This document shows, piece after piece, positions 8,755 through 17,715 of a stretch of 43,884 nt of DNA. The notes below the pieces were generated by a model. That model ran no database searches. It was not told where the DNA came from and was given only the letters and a program-made list of their open reading frames with translations. Each line of letters opens with the position of its first letter. Position 1 is the first letter of the stretch. The stretch is from Bradyrhizobium sp. WSM3983 (GTDB lineage: Bacteria > Pseudomonadota > Alphaproteobacteria > Rhizobiales > Xanthobacteraceae): the NCBI RefSeq assembly GCF_000473045.1, contig NZ_AXAY01000048.1, positions 192 to 44,075 of the forward strand, read 5' to 3'. Both the position numbers and the translations under genes were made by a program.

Positions 8755-9444
8755 ATGGCAGATCAAAAAAATCCGGATGACTTGCTTCGCGAACAGTGGG
8801 GAAAGGCTTCGCGCCTTACGCTCTCGGGAACTGTAGCGCTATTTCTTCTGACGCGCGGTGCGAAGTCAGGGGCGGGAAAAATTCTGGAAATCTTGGGGGT
8901 GGACTGGGCTTCGCTTAAGCCGCATGCCGTCGCATTGCTCGGTGTTCCCGTTGTTGCAGCGCTCATCGTCTGGTCGCTGTGGTGGGCCAAAGCGTTTGCC
9001 AGGCGACACGCGGATGGGACCTGGATCGACCGGGTTGTCACCAAATCCGGTCTCGGGTTGATATCGGATAAACCTCGCACGCTCGCGATCTGGTCCTTGA
9101 TACTGTTCGTCGTGCTGCCTCTGGTCGGCTTGGGCCTTCTCGAGGGGACCTTCCTGCAAGGTGACTTCTATTTCTCGATCGACGGCAACTTCAGCTGCCC
9201 TGAGAACTGCAAGCTGGAAACCGGTTTGATGTCACACTTCTGGCCGGCGAACGGCCTTCCGGACGTTTTCAAGACCGCCTATCGCTACGACGGAAACCTC
9301 ACCTACGTTCCGCTTTGGCAGCCGATATTGTGGCTGCTTCTCGGTGCCGGAGCTTTCGCCTACGCAGTATCCTATATCTGCGTGATCTTCGTCAGATCCG
9401 TTGCGGTTCAGCCGTCCGTTCAGATCCAGGGAGCAACCTCCTAA
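8755..9444 (+). CDS. four-helix inner membrane protein, unknown
   Basis: 229 aa. Hydrophobic segments lie at about residues 22-34 (short), 58-78, 107-128 and 183-207. A periplasmic loop (about 130-180) contains CPENCKLETG, a Cys pair that could form a disulfide. The start follows the previous stop by 15 nt with GGAGAG just upstream (GATGGAGAGCACC). No known domain is recognised. Given the layout it is likely the membrane partner of the anchored protein upstream. Confidence 0.68.
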   Translation: MADQKNPDDLLREQWGKASRLTLSGTVALFLLTRGAKSGAGKILEILGVDWASLKPHAVALLGVPVVAALIVWSLWWAKAFARRHADGTWIDRVVTKSGLGLISDKPRTLAIWSLILFVVLPLVGLGLLEGTFLQGDFYFSIDGNFSCPENCKLETGLMSHFWPANGLPDVFKTAYRYDGNLTYVPLWQPILWLLLGAGAFAYAVSYICVIFVRSVAVQPSVQIQGATS

Positions 9445-9529
9445 ATAGGTGAGTTTGGTTTTCCGGACCGCGTCAATCCGGATAGCCAAACGTTCGAATG
9501 CGCTGGCTCCTCCCGCCTTCCGCAGAAGA

Positions 9530-9904
9530 CTAAAGGTCGATCACGAGCCGGCCGGAGCCGCGGGAGCAACATGGAGTGAACTGGTCGTTCTTGGCCTTTT
9601 CTTCGCGCGTCAGGTACACATCCTTGTGGCTCGGTTTGACGAAGATCAGGTCCGGGCACTGACGCCTGGCGGTCACCGACGGCATCGCCGACCGGACGCC
9701 GAACTTTCTGGCTTCGTAGCTCGCGGCCGCGACGACGCCGCGCTCGCGGGATCCACCGACGGCGACAGGCTTGCCACGAAGCTCCGGATTGTCCCGTTGC
9801 TCGACGGATGCGTAGAACGCATCCATGTCGACGTGGATGATCTTGCGCTGGCGAAGCGGCGCTTGATCGGTCGTGAACGGCGTGTCGTCTTCGAGGTCGG
9901 GCAA
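9530..9904 (-). pseudogene. dinB: truncated DNA polymerase IV (DinB)
   Basis: The first 90 or so residues match Y-family polymerase IV: RKIIHVDMDAFYASVEQRDNPELRGKPVAVGG, with the catalytic Asp of the DMDAF motif, then GVVAAASYEARKFGVRSAMPS and RQCPDLIFVKP. After FVKP the family continues for more than 250 residues; here the frame runs into about 33 unrelated residues ending RGSGRLVIDL and stops. Palm motif SLDEAYLD, fingers and little finger are missing. It cannot be an active polymerase. The junction near 9620 probably records a deletion or recombination. Confidence 0.75.
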
Positions 9905-9944
9905 ATGGACGCTTTTTTTAACGAACTTCGGGCTGGTTTCGGCG

Positions 9945-11127
9945 TCAGGCGGCAGAGGCGGTTGCCGTCTTTGGAGGCGACAAAAGTGAAATCCAGTATT
10001 GCGGAGGAACGGGTAGTCGGTAGTGCCTGCATGCAGTCAAAACTAGAGGGAAACAGCCGACTCGGATGGCGGATAGATAATTGAGTGAGTCGGCGCTCTC
10101 GCAGGCCGCCACGAGGATTTTGAGCAGATCCTGGCCGCCGGCGCTGACGGGCACGTCTGCCACAGCCGCGCCATGGAGGTCTTCGTTCAGGTAGAGATGC
10201 TTCTCGCTTTCTTCGTCCGGAAGCCAGAACTGCAGAGTACAGTGGGCGAGTGGTCCCGCGACGAGCTCCTCCAGCGTAGCCACGCTTTTCAAGTCGCCGA
10301 GTCCGGCGGCGAAGGCGAGCAACAAGGGAATCAAGGTGCTGCCGGAAGTGACTTCTTTTCTGTATTCTTCGGTTTGGGCTTTCGGATGCGCAAGAAGATC
10401 GGGATAGTCGGTCAAGGCGGCGGGATATCTGCCGTGGCTTGCAACCGCGACCCTCAGGTAGTGCACCATCTCCGATAGCCACGCGGCAATGTCTCCCCGC
10501 GCGTGGCCCATCTGGGTCGCAAGCGAAAGGAAAAGCGCCAGCTCGATCGCCTGATCGTCCTTCAATGGCAGGAGCAGCGACGGATTATTCGCGATCATGT
10601 TGAAGCCGCTCGTTACGTGCTTGCGCAATCCCGCGATCTGCTCATCATTGAGGTCTCGTCCGCCACGTCGCCCCAACCAGATCATCCAGTGACCGGTCAA
10701 CGCCAAGCGACCCAGTGTGTCGAACATCTTGAGGTTCACGTCGGTCGGCTCGGCGGAATTTACTGCGAACGAAAGAGCGTGTCGTCGATTGACGAACGGC
10801 AATATCTTTCGTTCCAGGAAAAGCCCGGCGACGATAGTATGCAGCAGCACCAATTTGGTCCATGGCAGACGCCATGGCGACCGTTTGCGCTCCTTTTTTT
10901 CCGATGAATGGCTTCAGCAGATCCCACGTGTGGAGCAGCGCCAGTTCGCTCGCACGGTAGGGCGCCTCGAGATTGTCGATCTCGCGAGCCCAGACGAACA
11001 GCACCCACAGACAGATGTTGATCTGGCGGGCGGCCCGGATCCGGTCCTTGTCCTTGACGACCTGCGCGCGCAATGCCGTTAGCAGCCGGGCGAAATGCTC
11101 ATAGCTGACTTCGGGTTGGTCGACCAT
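9945..11127 (-). pseudogene. unknown helical protein, frameshifted at A7
   Basis: Two minus-strand frames join into one protein of about 390 residues. The first runs from MVDQPEVSYEHF (ATG 11127; alternative 11169) to LKPFIGKK; the second continues ERKRSPWRLPWTKLVLLHTIV and ends at 9945. The break is a run of seven T (plus strand, 10892-10898); one extra A on the coding strand explains it. The product is rich in helices, with conserved-looking stretches WAREIDNLEAPYRASELALL and CRHYRLPVPPQYW. I do not recognise the family. It may be an inactive gene, a sequencing error or, less likely, a slippage-expressed gene. Confidence 0.55.
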
Positions 11128-11275
11128 CGCAACGGCCTTCTGAAAGCTCGACTGACATGCAAGGTCCAAAGCAACGCGCCAGCAAATTCAATCGCGTAGA
11201 TTACCTATTGGCCCTTGCTGAGTTAGGCGCCGCTATGCGAGACAATTCGCGGCAAAGCTAAAAAGAGAGATCTCT

Positions 11276-11719
11276 GTGACAGCCTCTATTGATGGCGAAA
11301 TTCGCGATGGACGCCATCATATGCAGGTCCGCGTCTATTTTGAGGATACCGACGCTGGCCAGATTGTTTATCACGCGAATTTTTTGCGCTTCATGGAACG
11401 CGGCAGGACGAATTACTTGCGCCTGCTCGGGACCAGTCAACAAGCACTGCTCAAAGAAGCAGAGAACGACGCGCCCGGATTTGCCTTCGTTGTCCGTTCG
11501 ATAACAATCGATTTCCTGAAGCCGGCGGTCTTGGACGACCTGCTTGATGTCGTCACGGTCCCGCAAGCGGTAAGAGGCGCGTCGGTTGCGTTGCTACAGG
11601 AATGCGGGCGGGGAGACGATCTCCTAGTTATGGCGCGCGTACGCGTGGCGTTTATCTCAGGCGGAAAGGCGCAGCGCATCCCGAAGTCCCTGCGGCTCGC
11701 TATGGAAGGGCTTAAATAA
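11276..11719 (+). CDS. ybgC: YbgC-type acyl-CoA thioesterase (extra copy)
   Basis: 147 aa hot-dog fold thioesterase of the YbgC/FadM family. The diagnostic motif YFEDTDAGQIVYHANFLRFMERGR spans residues 21-44 and contains the catalytic Asp; VRSITIDFLKPA follows. GTG start at 11276 after an AGAGAG stretch. Family members hydrolyse short acyl-CoAs and usually sit in front of tolQRAB. Here no tol gene follows and the neighbours are accessory genes, so this is probably a second, mobile copy. Its last codons are the source motif of the repeat family at 6028, 11678 and 18824. Confidence 0.85.
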   Translation: MTASIDGEIRDGRHHMQVRVYFEDTDAGQIVYHANFLRFMERGRTNYLRLLGTSQQALLKEAENDAPGFAFVVRSITIDFLKPAVLDDLLDVVTVPQAVRGASVALLQECGRGDDLLVMARVRVAFISGGKAQRIPKSLRLAMEGLK

Positions 11720-11757
11720 ATCTACTTCGCATTCACGCCTTAGCCATCCAGCAACCT
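11678..11757 (+). repeat. ybgC-3'-end repeat, copy B
   Basis: The copy attached to an intact gene: ATCCCGAAGTCCCTGCGG and ATGGAAGGG are the final ybgC codons, followed by AAATCTACTTCGCATTCACG and TTAGCCATCCAGC. Identity with copy A is about three quarters over this length. The homology fades after the CCATCCAGC part, whereas copies A and C share another 60 nt. Confidence 0.65.
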
Positions 11758-11772
11758 GACGATAGCGAGGGA

Positions 11773-11985
11773 ATGGGCATCGCTCCGCCGTTTACTATCA
11801 TCTTGGGCGGGGTCGGCCTTAAAGATACATATGTCGGCATCGAACAAACTGTCGACGGTCCGATTCACCAAGACCGCTTCGAAACCCGGCTGGGTTTGGA
11901 CGATCTCGGCAAAGATGCCCAAGAGGCAGCGGTGAAAGAGTTCATCGACGGCATTCTCGACCTCGCGGGCTTGATCCGCGCCTAA
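11773..11985 (+). CDS. small hypothetical protein
   Basis: 70 aa, starting 53 nt after ybgC with a weak GAGGGA just before the ATG. Codon choice (GGC, ATC, GAC, CTC) looks coding, and the C-terminus (GKDAQEAAVKEFIDGILDLAGLIRA) would form an amphipathic helix. No domain is recognised. The opposite strand is also open (83 aa), so the strand is uncertain; it may be the 3' remnant of a longer gene. Confidence 0.35.
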   Translation: MGIAPPFTIILGGVGLKDTYVGIEQTVDGPIHQDRFETRLGLDDLGKDAQEAAVKEFIDGILDLAGLIRA

Positions 11986-11993
11986 AGCCACGC

Positions 11994-12836
11994 CTATCGG
12001 ACCGATGTTGCGTCGGATTTCACGGGCGGCTCAAACGCTAAGAACTGCTCCAGCAAAAAGCGGGAATTTTCATAGATTTCTTGCGCCATGGCATCCTTGC
12101 TCAGGAAGCCATCAAAACTAAGCGCTTGAGCCGCGATGCTTGCATCGACGATGTCATTTCGAATGCGGTCCTTACCGACTTTCTTTGCACCGCCCACAGC
12201 GATCCAGCGCAACGCGTGCATGGTTGCACAGATAGAGAAGCGAAAGATGTAGGTGTGCATTAGCTCCTCCCAAGGAGGAAGTGGCTTGCTGAGTGCCTTG
12301 TAAAATCCAGCGGAAAAATGAAAAATACGGGCGAGGAGTTTTTCGATCATCTCGTCTGCGAATGGCTCCTTGTTCCGAATGCGGCGCAATTCCTCCTCAG
12401 TGAATTGCTTCGCAGCTTCTTCAAGGTCAGCCGCGAATGTATCGGCACCTCGTTTGATCTCTTCGAGATGCGCTGCGGCACTAGCACTGACGCGTTCGAA
12501 ATGCGCTTGTTCGGATGGGTCTCCTGCCGCTAGCTTCGCTCGGCCACGGCGCATCCAGCGCCGAAACGTCCTTGTCTGCTTGCCGTCTGAGAAGCGCTTC
12601 TTGGCTCCCTTACGCCGTCCCCTTAAGTTTGCTAGGGCGTTTGTTTGCTTGCCGACGATGACTTGCTTGGGAAACTCCGCGAGAATGCTGGTGGACTTAA
12701 CGATGTTGTCCTTTCCTGCGGCAGTTATCTCGATCTCCACATAGTCAGGTACGACGACATAGTTTTTGCGCGAGGCAGCCAAGTATGTACGTAAGTCCTC
12801 GTCTTGCAAGAAATTCGTATCCACGACCTTACGCAT
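11994..12836 (-). CDS. PIN-domain ribonuclease-like protein
   Basis: 280 aa. The first PIN motif is at the very N-terminus (VVDTNFL, Asp6 and Asn8). The C-terminal acidic cluster is in RNDIVDASIAAQALSFDGFLSKD (two or more Asp, near residues 228-245). Between them is a long basic and helical insert (GRRKGAKKRFSDGKQTRTFRRWMRRGR, then coiled helices), making it twice the usual VapC length. PIN proteins are Mg-dependent RNases; an effector role is inferred. It lies 64 nt downstream of the PD-(D/E)XK-like gene on the same strand and probably shares its transcript. Confidence 0.75.
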   Translation of the reverse strand: MRKVVDTNFLQDEDLRTYLAASRKNYVVVPDYVEIEITAAGKDNIVKSTSILAEFPKQVIVGKQTNALANLRGRRKGAKKRFSDGKQTRTFRRWMRRGRAKLAAGDPSEQAHFERVSASAAAHLEEIKRGADTFAADLEEAAKQFTEEELRRIRNKEPFADEMIEKLLARIFHFSAGFYKALSKPLPPWEELMHTYIFRFSICATMHALRWIAVGGAKKVGKDRIRNDIVDASIAAQALSFDGFLSKDAMAQEIYENSRFLLEQFLAFEPPVKSDATSVR

Positions 12837-12900
12837 GGTTTTGACCCTCTCAACATTATCCCAGGCAATAACAGGCAGCGCAGATCACCTAGACAATCGA

Positions 12901-13965
12901 TCACTCCGGTTCGGAGCTGGCCTCAAGGATCGGCTCCTTCGGACGATGAGGCTGAAGAATGAATCGCCACAACGGCAAAGCCTTGCTTTTCAAATCGGAG
13001 ACGACGAGCGGCGAAAGCCAGCCCGGCACCACCTCGGCTTCGATTTGTTTGACGCCGTGCTCGTCCAGGGTCTTTGCGGCGTAGAACCGGGAGAACATCG
13101 TGCTGAGCGTTCCGATCATCTCGAACCGCTCGTTCGGGTTGGACCGCTCTACCGGCGTCCAGATAAGCTCAAGCGCTTCTAACTGGCCTTCCTCAATCCG
13201 GGCGAGAGGCCCTTCACAAGCCCAACTCCCGACATCGGCCAAAATCCAAGCGATGTTCTGTTCAACGGGGTCAGTGATCTCCGTGTCACCTGAGTAAAAG
13301 GCCGCGCGGTTTATCGTGAAGGCGACTTCGCCGTCTGCTTTGACTTCGCGCGGTTTGGTCTTGTCGACATGGAGACAGAACTTGAGGGGTGGGGCTGTAC
13401 CGATTGTTCGATCGCCGAGCGTTGCCATCTGGTTCACGCGCATGGCCTCGATCATGCTGATGGTTAGTTTGCCATCCTGTGATTTCAAGTCGGCGGGATT
13501 GATAAGCGCCCAAAGGCTCCAGCGCGCCCAATAGATGGCGAGCTTTAGGGGGCACCCCACCGCGTCTGCATAACGCTGAAGCCGGGCAAGATAGTCGGGT
13601 TTGATTTCAAACACTTGGCGCGTAGGCTCGCGATCATAGAAATTCTTCACCTCGATCAGGCATTGACCGGCGTTCTTTGGGACGACGCGAAAATCAGGGG
13701 CTTGGAATTCGCCTGACGGGTGCGTTGTGCCGTTATCCTCTCGGTTCAACAACGTGTAATGGCCAAGGCTAATAACAAGCGCAGCGAACATATTCTCCGT
13801 GCGCTGTCCGTGCATGAGGATGTCATTGTCAACTGCGGTGCCAAGACTTTCGCGCACGGCATCAATGAAGGCTTCTTGAGAGGCTGCGTCTCTGAGGGAG
13901 AGAGTCGCTTCGCAGCCAAACCGGCCATAGAGCGACAAAAGATCGATCGGCACTTTCCAGATCAT
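12901..13965 (-). CDS. PD-(D/E)XK nuclease-like protein
   Basis: 354 aa from the ATG at 13965; a longer frame to 14160 is open, but those extra residues look non-coding. A nuclease-type core is readable: Glu57 in a helix, Asp91 in APDFRVV, then Glu105-Val-Lys107 in CLIEVKNF, the classic D...ExK layout of restriction-like enzymes. The last 40 residues (PGWLSP...SKALPLWRFILQP) are shared with the 57-aa protein at 2794-2967. It is followed by the PIN gene and is divergent from the 14334-16493 pair. The substrate (DNA or RNA) cannot be told from sequence. Confidence 0.68.
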   Translation of the reverse strand: MIWKVPIDLLSLYGRFGCEATLSLRDAASQEAFIDAVRESLGTAVDNDILMHGQRTENMFAALVISLGHYTLLNREDNGTTHPSGEFQAPDFRVVPKNAGQCLIEVKNFYDREPTRQVFEIKPDYLARLQRYADAVGCPLKLAIYWARWSLWALINPADLKSQDGKLTISMIEAMRVNQMATLGDRTIGTAPPLKFCLHVDKTKPREVKADGEVAFTINRAAFYSGDTEITDPVEQNIAWILADVGSWACEGPLARIEEGQLEALELIWTPVERSNPNERFEMIGTLSTMFSRFYAAKTLDEHGVKQIEAEVVPGWLSPLVVSDLKSKALPLWRFILQPHRPKEPILEASSEPE

Positions 13966-14333
13966 GAGGCACCATACAATATCGCAGGATAGGCCCCATC
14001 TGGCCCGCAACTTCCTATAGCATTTTCGAAAGAGAGACTGCTGCTCATTCGCGTCGGGCTCGCACGCAACTTCCCTCATAAAGGGTTCATCTCGTCTGAA
14101 CCCCTGCCCGTCGGCGAGACCGGAGGTAGCAAGCGCAGGAAATAGCGAAGTTCCTTGCAATTTTTTTGGGGGCCTTCGCCCAAGTGCCTCCGGCGAGCGA
14201 CACCTTATATATGCGCGAGGATCGAAGCCGGATGGCCGAGACGCCTTGCGGCTCGGCTCACGAGAGCTGTCCCGAAGAGCGCGCCCATTTCCTGATATTA
14301 TTGATTTCGACCTGATTCCTTGCGGTGATCACA
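13966..14333. other. divergent intergenic region of the nuclease cluster
   Basis: About 370 nt between the minus-strand nuclease-like gene and the plus-strand gene at 14334. It holds no convincing gene. It is likely the two-way promoter region of the four-gene cluster. A run of seven T followed by GGGGGCC is seen at about 14161-14174, and an AT-rich stretch (TGATATTATTGATTTC) at about 14292-14307. No clear -35/-10 pair or palindrome could be fixed by eye. Confidence 0.4.
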
Positions 14334-15368
14334 ATGGCCGAAGAGCGTGCAAATCAGAGCGGTGAGCCGGGCAATCTAACGGATGCAATCCGGAAGGTCC
14401 TGCCCTATATCGATGCCGCTCTGGCGAAAGGTGACGTGTCGCTTAGGGAGCGCGTACTTCAAGCGGCGATCGAGATCGTAGAAAAGCTCATCGTTGATGT
14501 CCGCGTTGGCGATCAAATTCAAGACAAGACGGGCTATGCCGTTAGCCCATGGTTCGCCTTTATCTACCACGACGTGGCAGAATGGTATCGTGAGAATTAC
14601 GGCGAGGCTCTCAATCGCAATGAGACGGGACGAGCGCACGGCTTTGTTCTGATTCGTGGCCTGCCGGTTGAGATGGTCGTACCGCTCACGCGGAGCCGTG
14701 TTGAGACGCCAGGCGAGACAAGCTGGCTTTCGTTCCCAAAGGAAGTCGAGGCTGATGAAAACCCGTTCGACTGGTTGAAGGAACCCCCGAATATATCAGC
14801 CTTGGATGATGCAAGCCGGGCGCGCCTTGCTCACCAGACAAGCGAAATAGCAACCGCGCTTCGGTCAATTCGCGTCAACGGCATGGGTATCAAGCCGCCT
14901 GATGAGGCGGCGAGCGGGCTCCTTGAAGGTGTGCTTGCCGAATTCGAGGCGGCTGCGAAGAATGCCCTACGCAATGACGCCGCAGGCCGTTCCGGAGCAT
15001 TGTGGAATGTGCACATGGCAGTTGAACGTACGTTGAAGGCGTTCAGCCAGCATAAGACAGGGACATTCCGGCAGATTCACAATCTCTTTGAGTTGTTCGA
15101 CGACATTGCAAGTCAAGGAATCAGTGCCGATCGCAATCTCCTGAAAAAACTCCGGCGTGATTCCGATGTCATTGCAGACCGCTACGGCCTAGGTAACCCG
15201 CCATCAGCCCAAGAGGCATGGGCTTCATATAAGGCTGGTCTCCTGCTCGTTAGCAGTGTTACGAGATCATTCACACGGAAGTATAACATCGGTGGCGCGA
15301 GCTTCCTGCTAAAGCAACCACCATGGGCAAAGCTACCTGACAAGATCGAAGATCAATCCATTCGCTGA
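14334..15368 (+). CDS. unknown protein with possible HEPN-like C-terminus
   Basis: 344 aa from the ATG at 14334 (GTG at 14325 also possible). The N-terminal half is mixed and unassigned (VLPYIDAALAKGDVSLRERVLQ, WFAFIYHDVAEWY). Residues about 215-275 (ALWNVHMAVERTLKAFSQHK...FRQIHNLFELF) resemble a HEPN-like helical pair, with an E..K helix followed by R-x2-H. This is a weak visual match and lacks a textbook R-x4-6-H motif. The next gene starts 12 nt downstream, so they form an operon. It could be the sensor or antitoxin-like partner of that PIN-like protein. Confidence 0.6.
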   Translation: MAEERANQSGEPGNLTDAIRKVLPYIDAALAKGDVSLRERVLQAAIEIVEKLIVDVRVGDQIQDKTGYAVSPWFAFIYHDVAEWYRENYGEALNRNETGRAHGFVLIRGLPVEMVVPLTRSRVETPGETSWLSFPKEVEADENPFDWLKEPPNISALDDASRARLAHQTSEIATALRSIRVNGMGIKPPDEAASGLLEGVLAEFEAAAKNALRNDAAGRSGALWNVHMAVERTLKAFSQHKTGTFRQIHNLFELFDDIASQGISADRNLLKKLRRDSDVIADRYGLGNPPSAQEAWASYKAGLLLVSSVTRSFTRKYNIGGASFLLKQPPWAKLPDKIEDQSIR

Positions 15369-15380
15369 CCTGTATCAACG

Positions 15381-16493
15381 ATGAATCTCGAACAACACAG
15401 CCAGTACCCCGACATATCGATTGACCGGCACGTAAAGAGCCGTGTCGTTGAACTCGGGCAATCGCTTGCGGGAAGGCACGCAATCTATCTGGATGTACGC
15501 TATTGGCTCTTGCTAAGGAACGCGTTGCTTGCCGATGACTACGAAACGCCCATTGGCAAGCTTATTGGATCATTTCGGGACGCGGTGACGAGCGGGAAAG
15601 TATTCTGCCCAATTAGCGAATCCGTCTTCTTGGAGTTGTTGAAGCAATCTGATCCGTCGTCGCGTTTGCGGACGGCCAAGTTGATTGATGAATTCAGCCT
15701 TGGCGTGTCGCTGCTGAGCCAGCGCGAGCGCGTTGGGACCGAGCTGGCGCATTTCCTTTATTCGAGCCAGAACGGTGCAGAGGTTCATCCCCTGCGGCAC
15801 CTTGTATGGACCAAACTGCCCTACGTGCTTGGGTTCCTGCATCCGACGGAGGCCGCGATCGATCCGGCGACCTTGCTCGCCATTCAGAAAGCGCTCTTCG
15901 ATGAGATGTGGACCATCGATCTTACGAAAATGATCGAGAGGTTCGACATCGCCCCGTTGCCCCTTGATCCGAGGTTAGATCACGTTGCGGACAAGATGAA
16001 TGCTGGAAACGCTGAACATGCGGACGAGATCAAGAGCTTTCAGCAGGCCCTAACCAATGAATTTAGCGGCGTGGCCGATCTCTGTGCCGATACGGCTGCG
16101 GATGTCATGGTTGAGATGGCGTTGAAGCAAGGCCATGCCGCGCCAGTGCGAAATAGCGATGAATGGAAGCGCACGCGGCAGATATGCGCAAATTTGGTCT
16201 TTCATGGGCTCCAAGCAAAACCGGGCCTACGGCATAAGCTTCCTACTCTCTACATTGAGGCGTGCCTTCACGCGGCGGCTAGGTGGGATAAGAAACGTAA
16301 GCTCGTGGGAAACGATATCTATGATTTCAATCATGCCAGTGCCGCCGTTGCGCACTGCCAGGCCTTCTTTACTGAAGGCCCGTTGAAGGCGCTGCTCGGG
16401 TTGAAACATCACAGCCTAGCAAATGATTTTAGCTGCCGGGTAGCCTCTGAAGTTCCGGAAGCTATCGACATACTCACTGATTTGGCTCGGTGA
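15381..16493 (+). CDS. PIN-like domain protein
   Basis: 370 aa. A PIN-like arrangement of acids is visible: Asp38 in HAIYLDVRYW, Glu80/Glu85 in PISESVFLELL, and a C-terminal cluster Asp312, Asp315 and His318 in GNDIYDFNHAS followed by HCQAFFTEGPL, the usual D..D..HA...(F)FT(D/E) pattern of large PIN-like families. The 200-residue middle is helical. It is co-transcribed with the gene 12 nt upstream. A metal-dependent RNase function is inferred. No transmembrane segment or signal. Confidence 0.7.
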   Translation: MNLEQHSQYPDISIDRHVKSRVVELGQSLAGRHAIYLDVRYWLLLRNALLADDYETPIGKLIGSFRDAVTSGKVFCPISESVFLELLKQSDPSSRLRTAKLIDEFSLGVSLLSQRERVGTELAHFLYSSQNGAEVHPLRHLVWTKLPYVLGFLHPTEAAIDPATLLAIQKALFDEMWTIDLTKMIERFDIAPLPLDPRLDHVADKMNAGNAEHADEIKSFQQALTNEFSGVADLCADTAADVMVEMALKQGHAAPVRNSDEWKRTRQICANLVFHGLQAKPGLRHKLPTLYIEACLHAAARWDKKRKLVGNDIYDFNHASAAVAHCQAFFTEGPLKALLGLKHHSLANDFSCRVASEVPEAIDILTDLAR

Positions 16494-16739
16494 CGCGCGG
16501 TAATTGAAAGTACCTAAGCGGGCAAGGTATCTTTCCGCCCTCCGGTTAGTTGGTCGAACGGAGGTTCATCGATCCCTTCGGCGGCTCCGGTGGGGTTGTT
16601 TTGGGACCAGTCGAGGTCGGCCTCCTGTCGTGATGAATTCTGACCGAAATGCCCTAAATCTGTCGCCATCCATACTGGAGGGGAATGATGATGGAATTTG
16701 AGAATACCGAGACGCAAACCGCCTCAACGCGTCGCATGG

Positions 16740-17667
16740 TTAGCTCTGCGCCTGCTGCGCCTTCAGGTAGGCATCCAGACGAGAGCAAGACTCATTAAGC
16801 GCCGCTTGAGCGGTCGCCATCTCGGGTGCCAGGGGAGGCCACATGCCATCCGGGTCAACCCTAGCCTTTATAAAGTCCGAAAGGATCTCGGCTGCGGCAC
16901 TGTCTTCTGCCAGTGAAAATATAGTGAAGCTGTCACACAGGCGGTTCGCAACCGGCGGATACTTGGCGCCTGGGCCTTCGCCAATTCCCTCATAGAGGGC
17001 CACCCAGATCAGGCCGATACCTGCGGCAAGCGCCCTGCGCTCAAGGCTCAATTCGGTTTCGGAAGGCTGCGCTCCCAGGGCTCGCCCTGAGTCAATGACC
17101 ATGCCACCTCGCAGTGCTTGGCTTGCATGCCTGTCGGCTTCCCGTTCCTGGGCCCGGCTCTCGTCATCGCTCCAGGGCGAATCGAGATGGCCCAGTGCAA
17201 TGTGGGCAAGCTCGTGGCGAAGAATCCACTCAAGCGCCCACATGAAAAATACTTCGCCGATCTGGGCGGGCTTGGAGGCCGTGTTCAGGTCAGGCTTTGG
17301 AAAGTACGTATTCCACCGCCACTTCTGTCGAACACAACGTTCCTTCATAGGTAATGAACTGAAGCCCAAGCTGCTCTTGCGACTGGTCTGGAGTGACTGA
17401 CCCGCTCGCCCTCTTGCGCCGGGCCGCAAATATGGCGGGCCCCAAGCGCCCCATGGCTTGCGAGGCGGCCCACAAGCTGGCGACGCCGCGCCACTCGATT
17501 TTGATAAGGCGCGTGCTCGGAATGCTGCGAAAGAGCATCCGATTATCCGTATCCACAAGTTCAAGGGTGCTCTCGCGATCGTCAATCAGGCCATATTCTG
17601 CCGCGAGCCTGGTGAACAAGTCGCGCATCTTCGGTTCATGATCGAGGAAGAGTTCGCTAAGCCCCAT
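16740..17667 (-). pseudogene. zincin metallopeptidase (Lit-like), frameshifted
   Basis: ATG at 17667 with GGCGGAG upstream (MGLSELFLDHEPKMRDLF...). This frame ends near 17290; another minus-strand frame from there carries the active site: WILRHELAHIALGH (HExxH) and EREADRHA (third ligand), then about 130 helical residues to 16740. Deleting one A near 17299-17301 would give SKPDLNTASKP and restore an about 308-residue enzyme. The W.LRHE..H...GH / EREAD pattern is like peptidase U49 (phage-exclusion protein Lit) and ImmA-type zincins. It follows the Mrr-like gene by about 48 nt. Broken, or a sequencing error. Confidence 0.62.
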
Positions 17668-17715
17668 AGAGTCGCTCCGCCAGGAACGTGACTGACAATT
17701 CAACTGACGCGTATG

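Noticed and set aside
11740..11991. Minus-strand 83-codon frame downstream of ybgC
   Set aside because: Overlaps the plus-strand 70-codon frame, which has better codon choice; neither is certain.
14161..14185. T-run next to a GGGCC...GCCC stem as a terminator
   Set aside because: The T-run precedes the stem on the plus strand and would be an A-run after it on the minus strand, so it fits neither direction.
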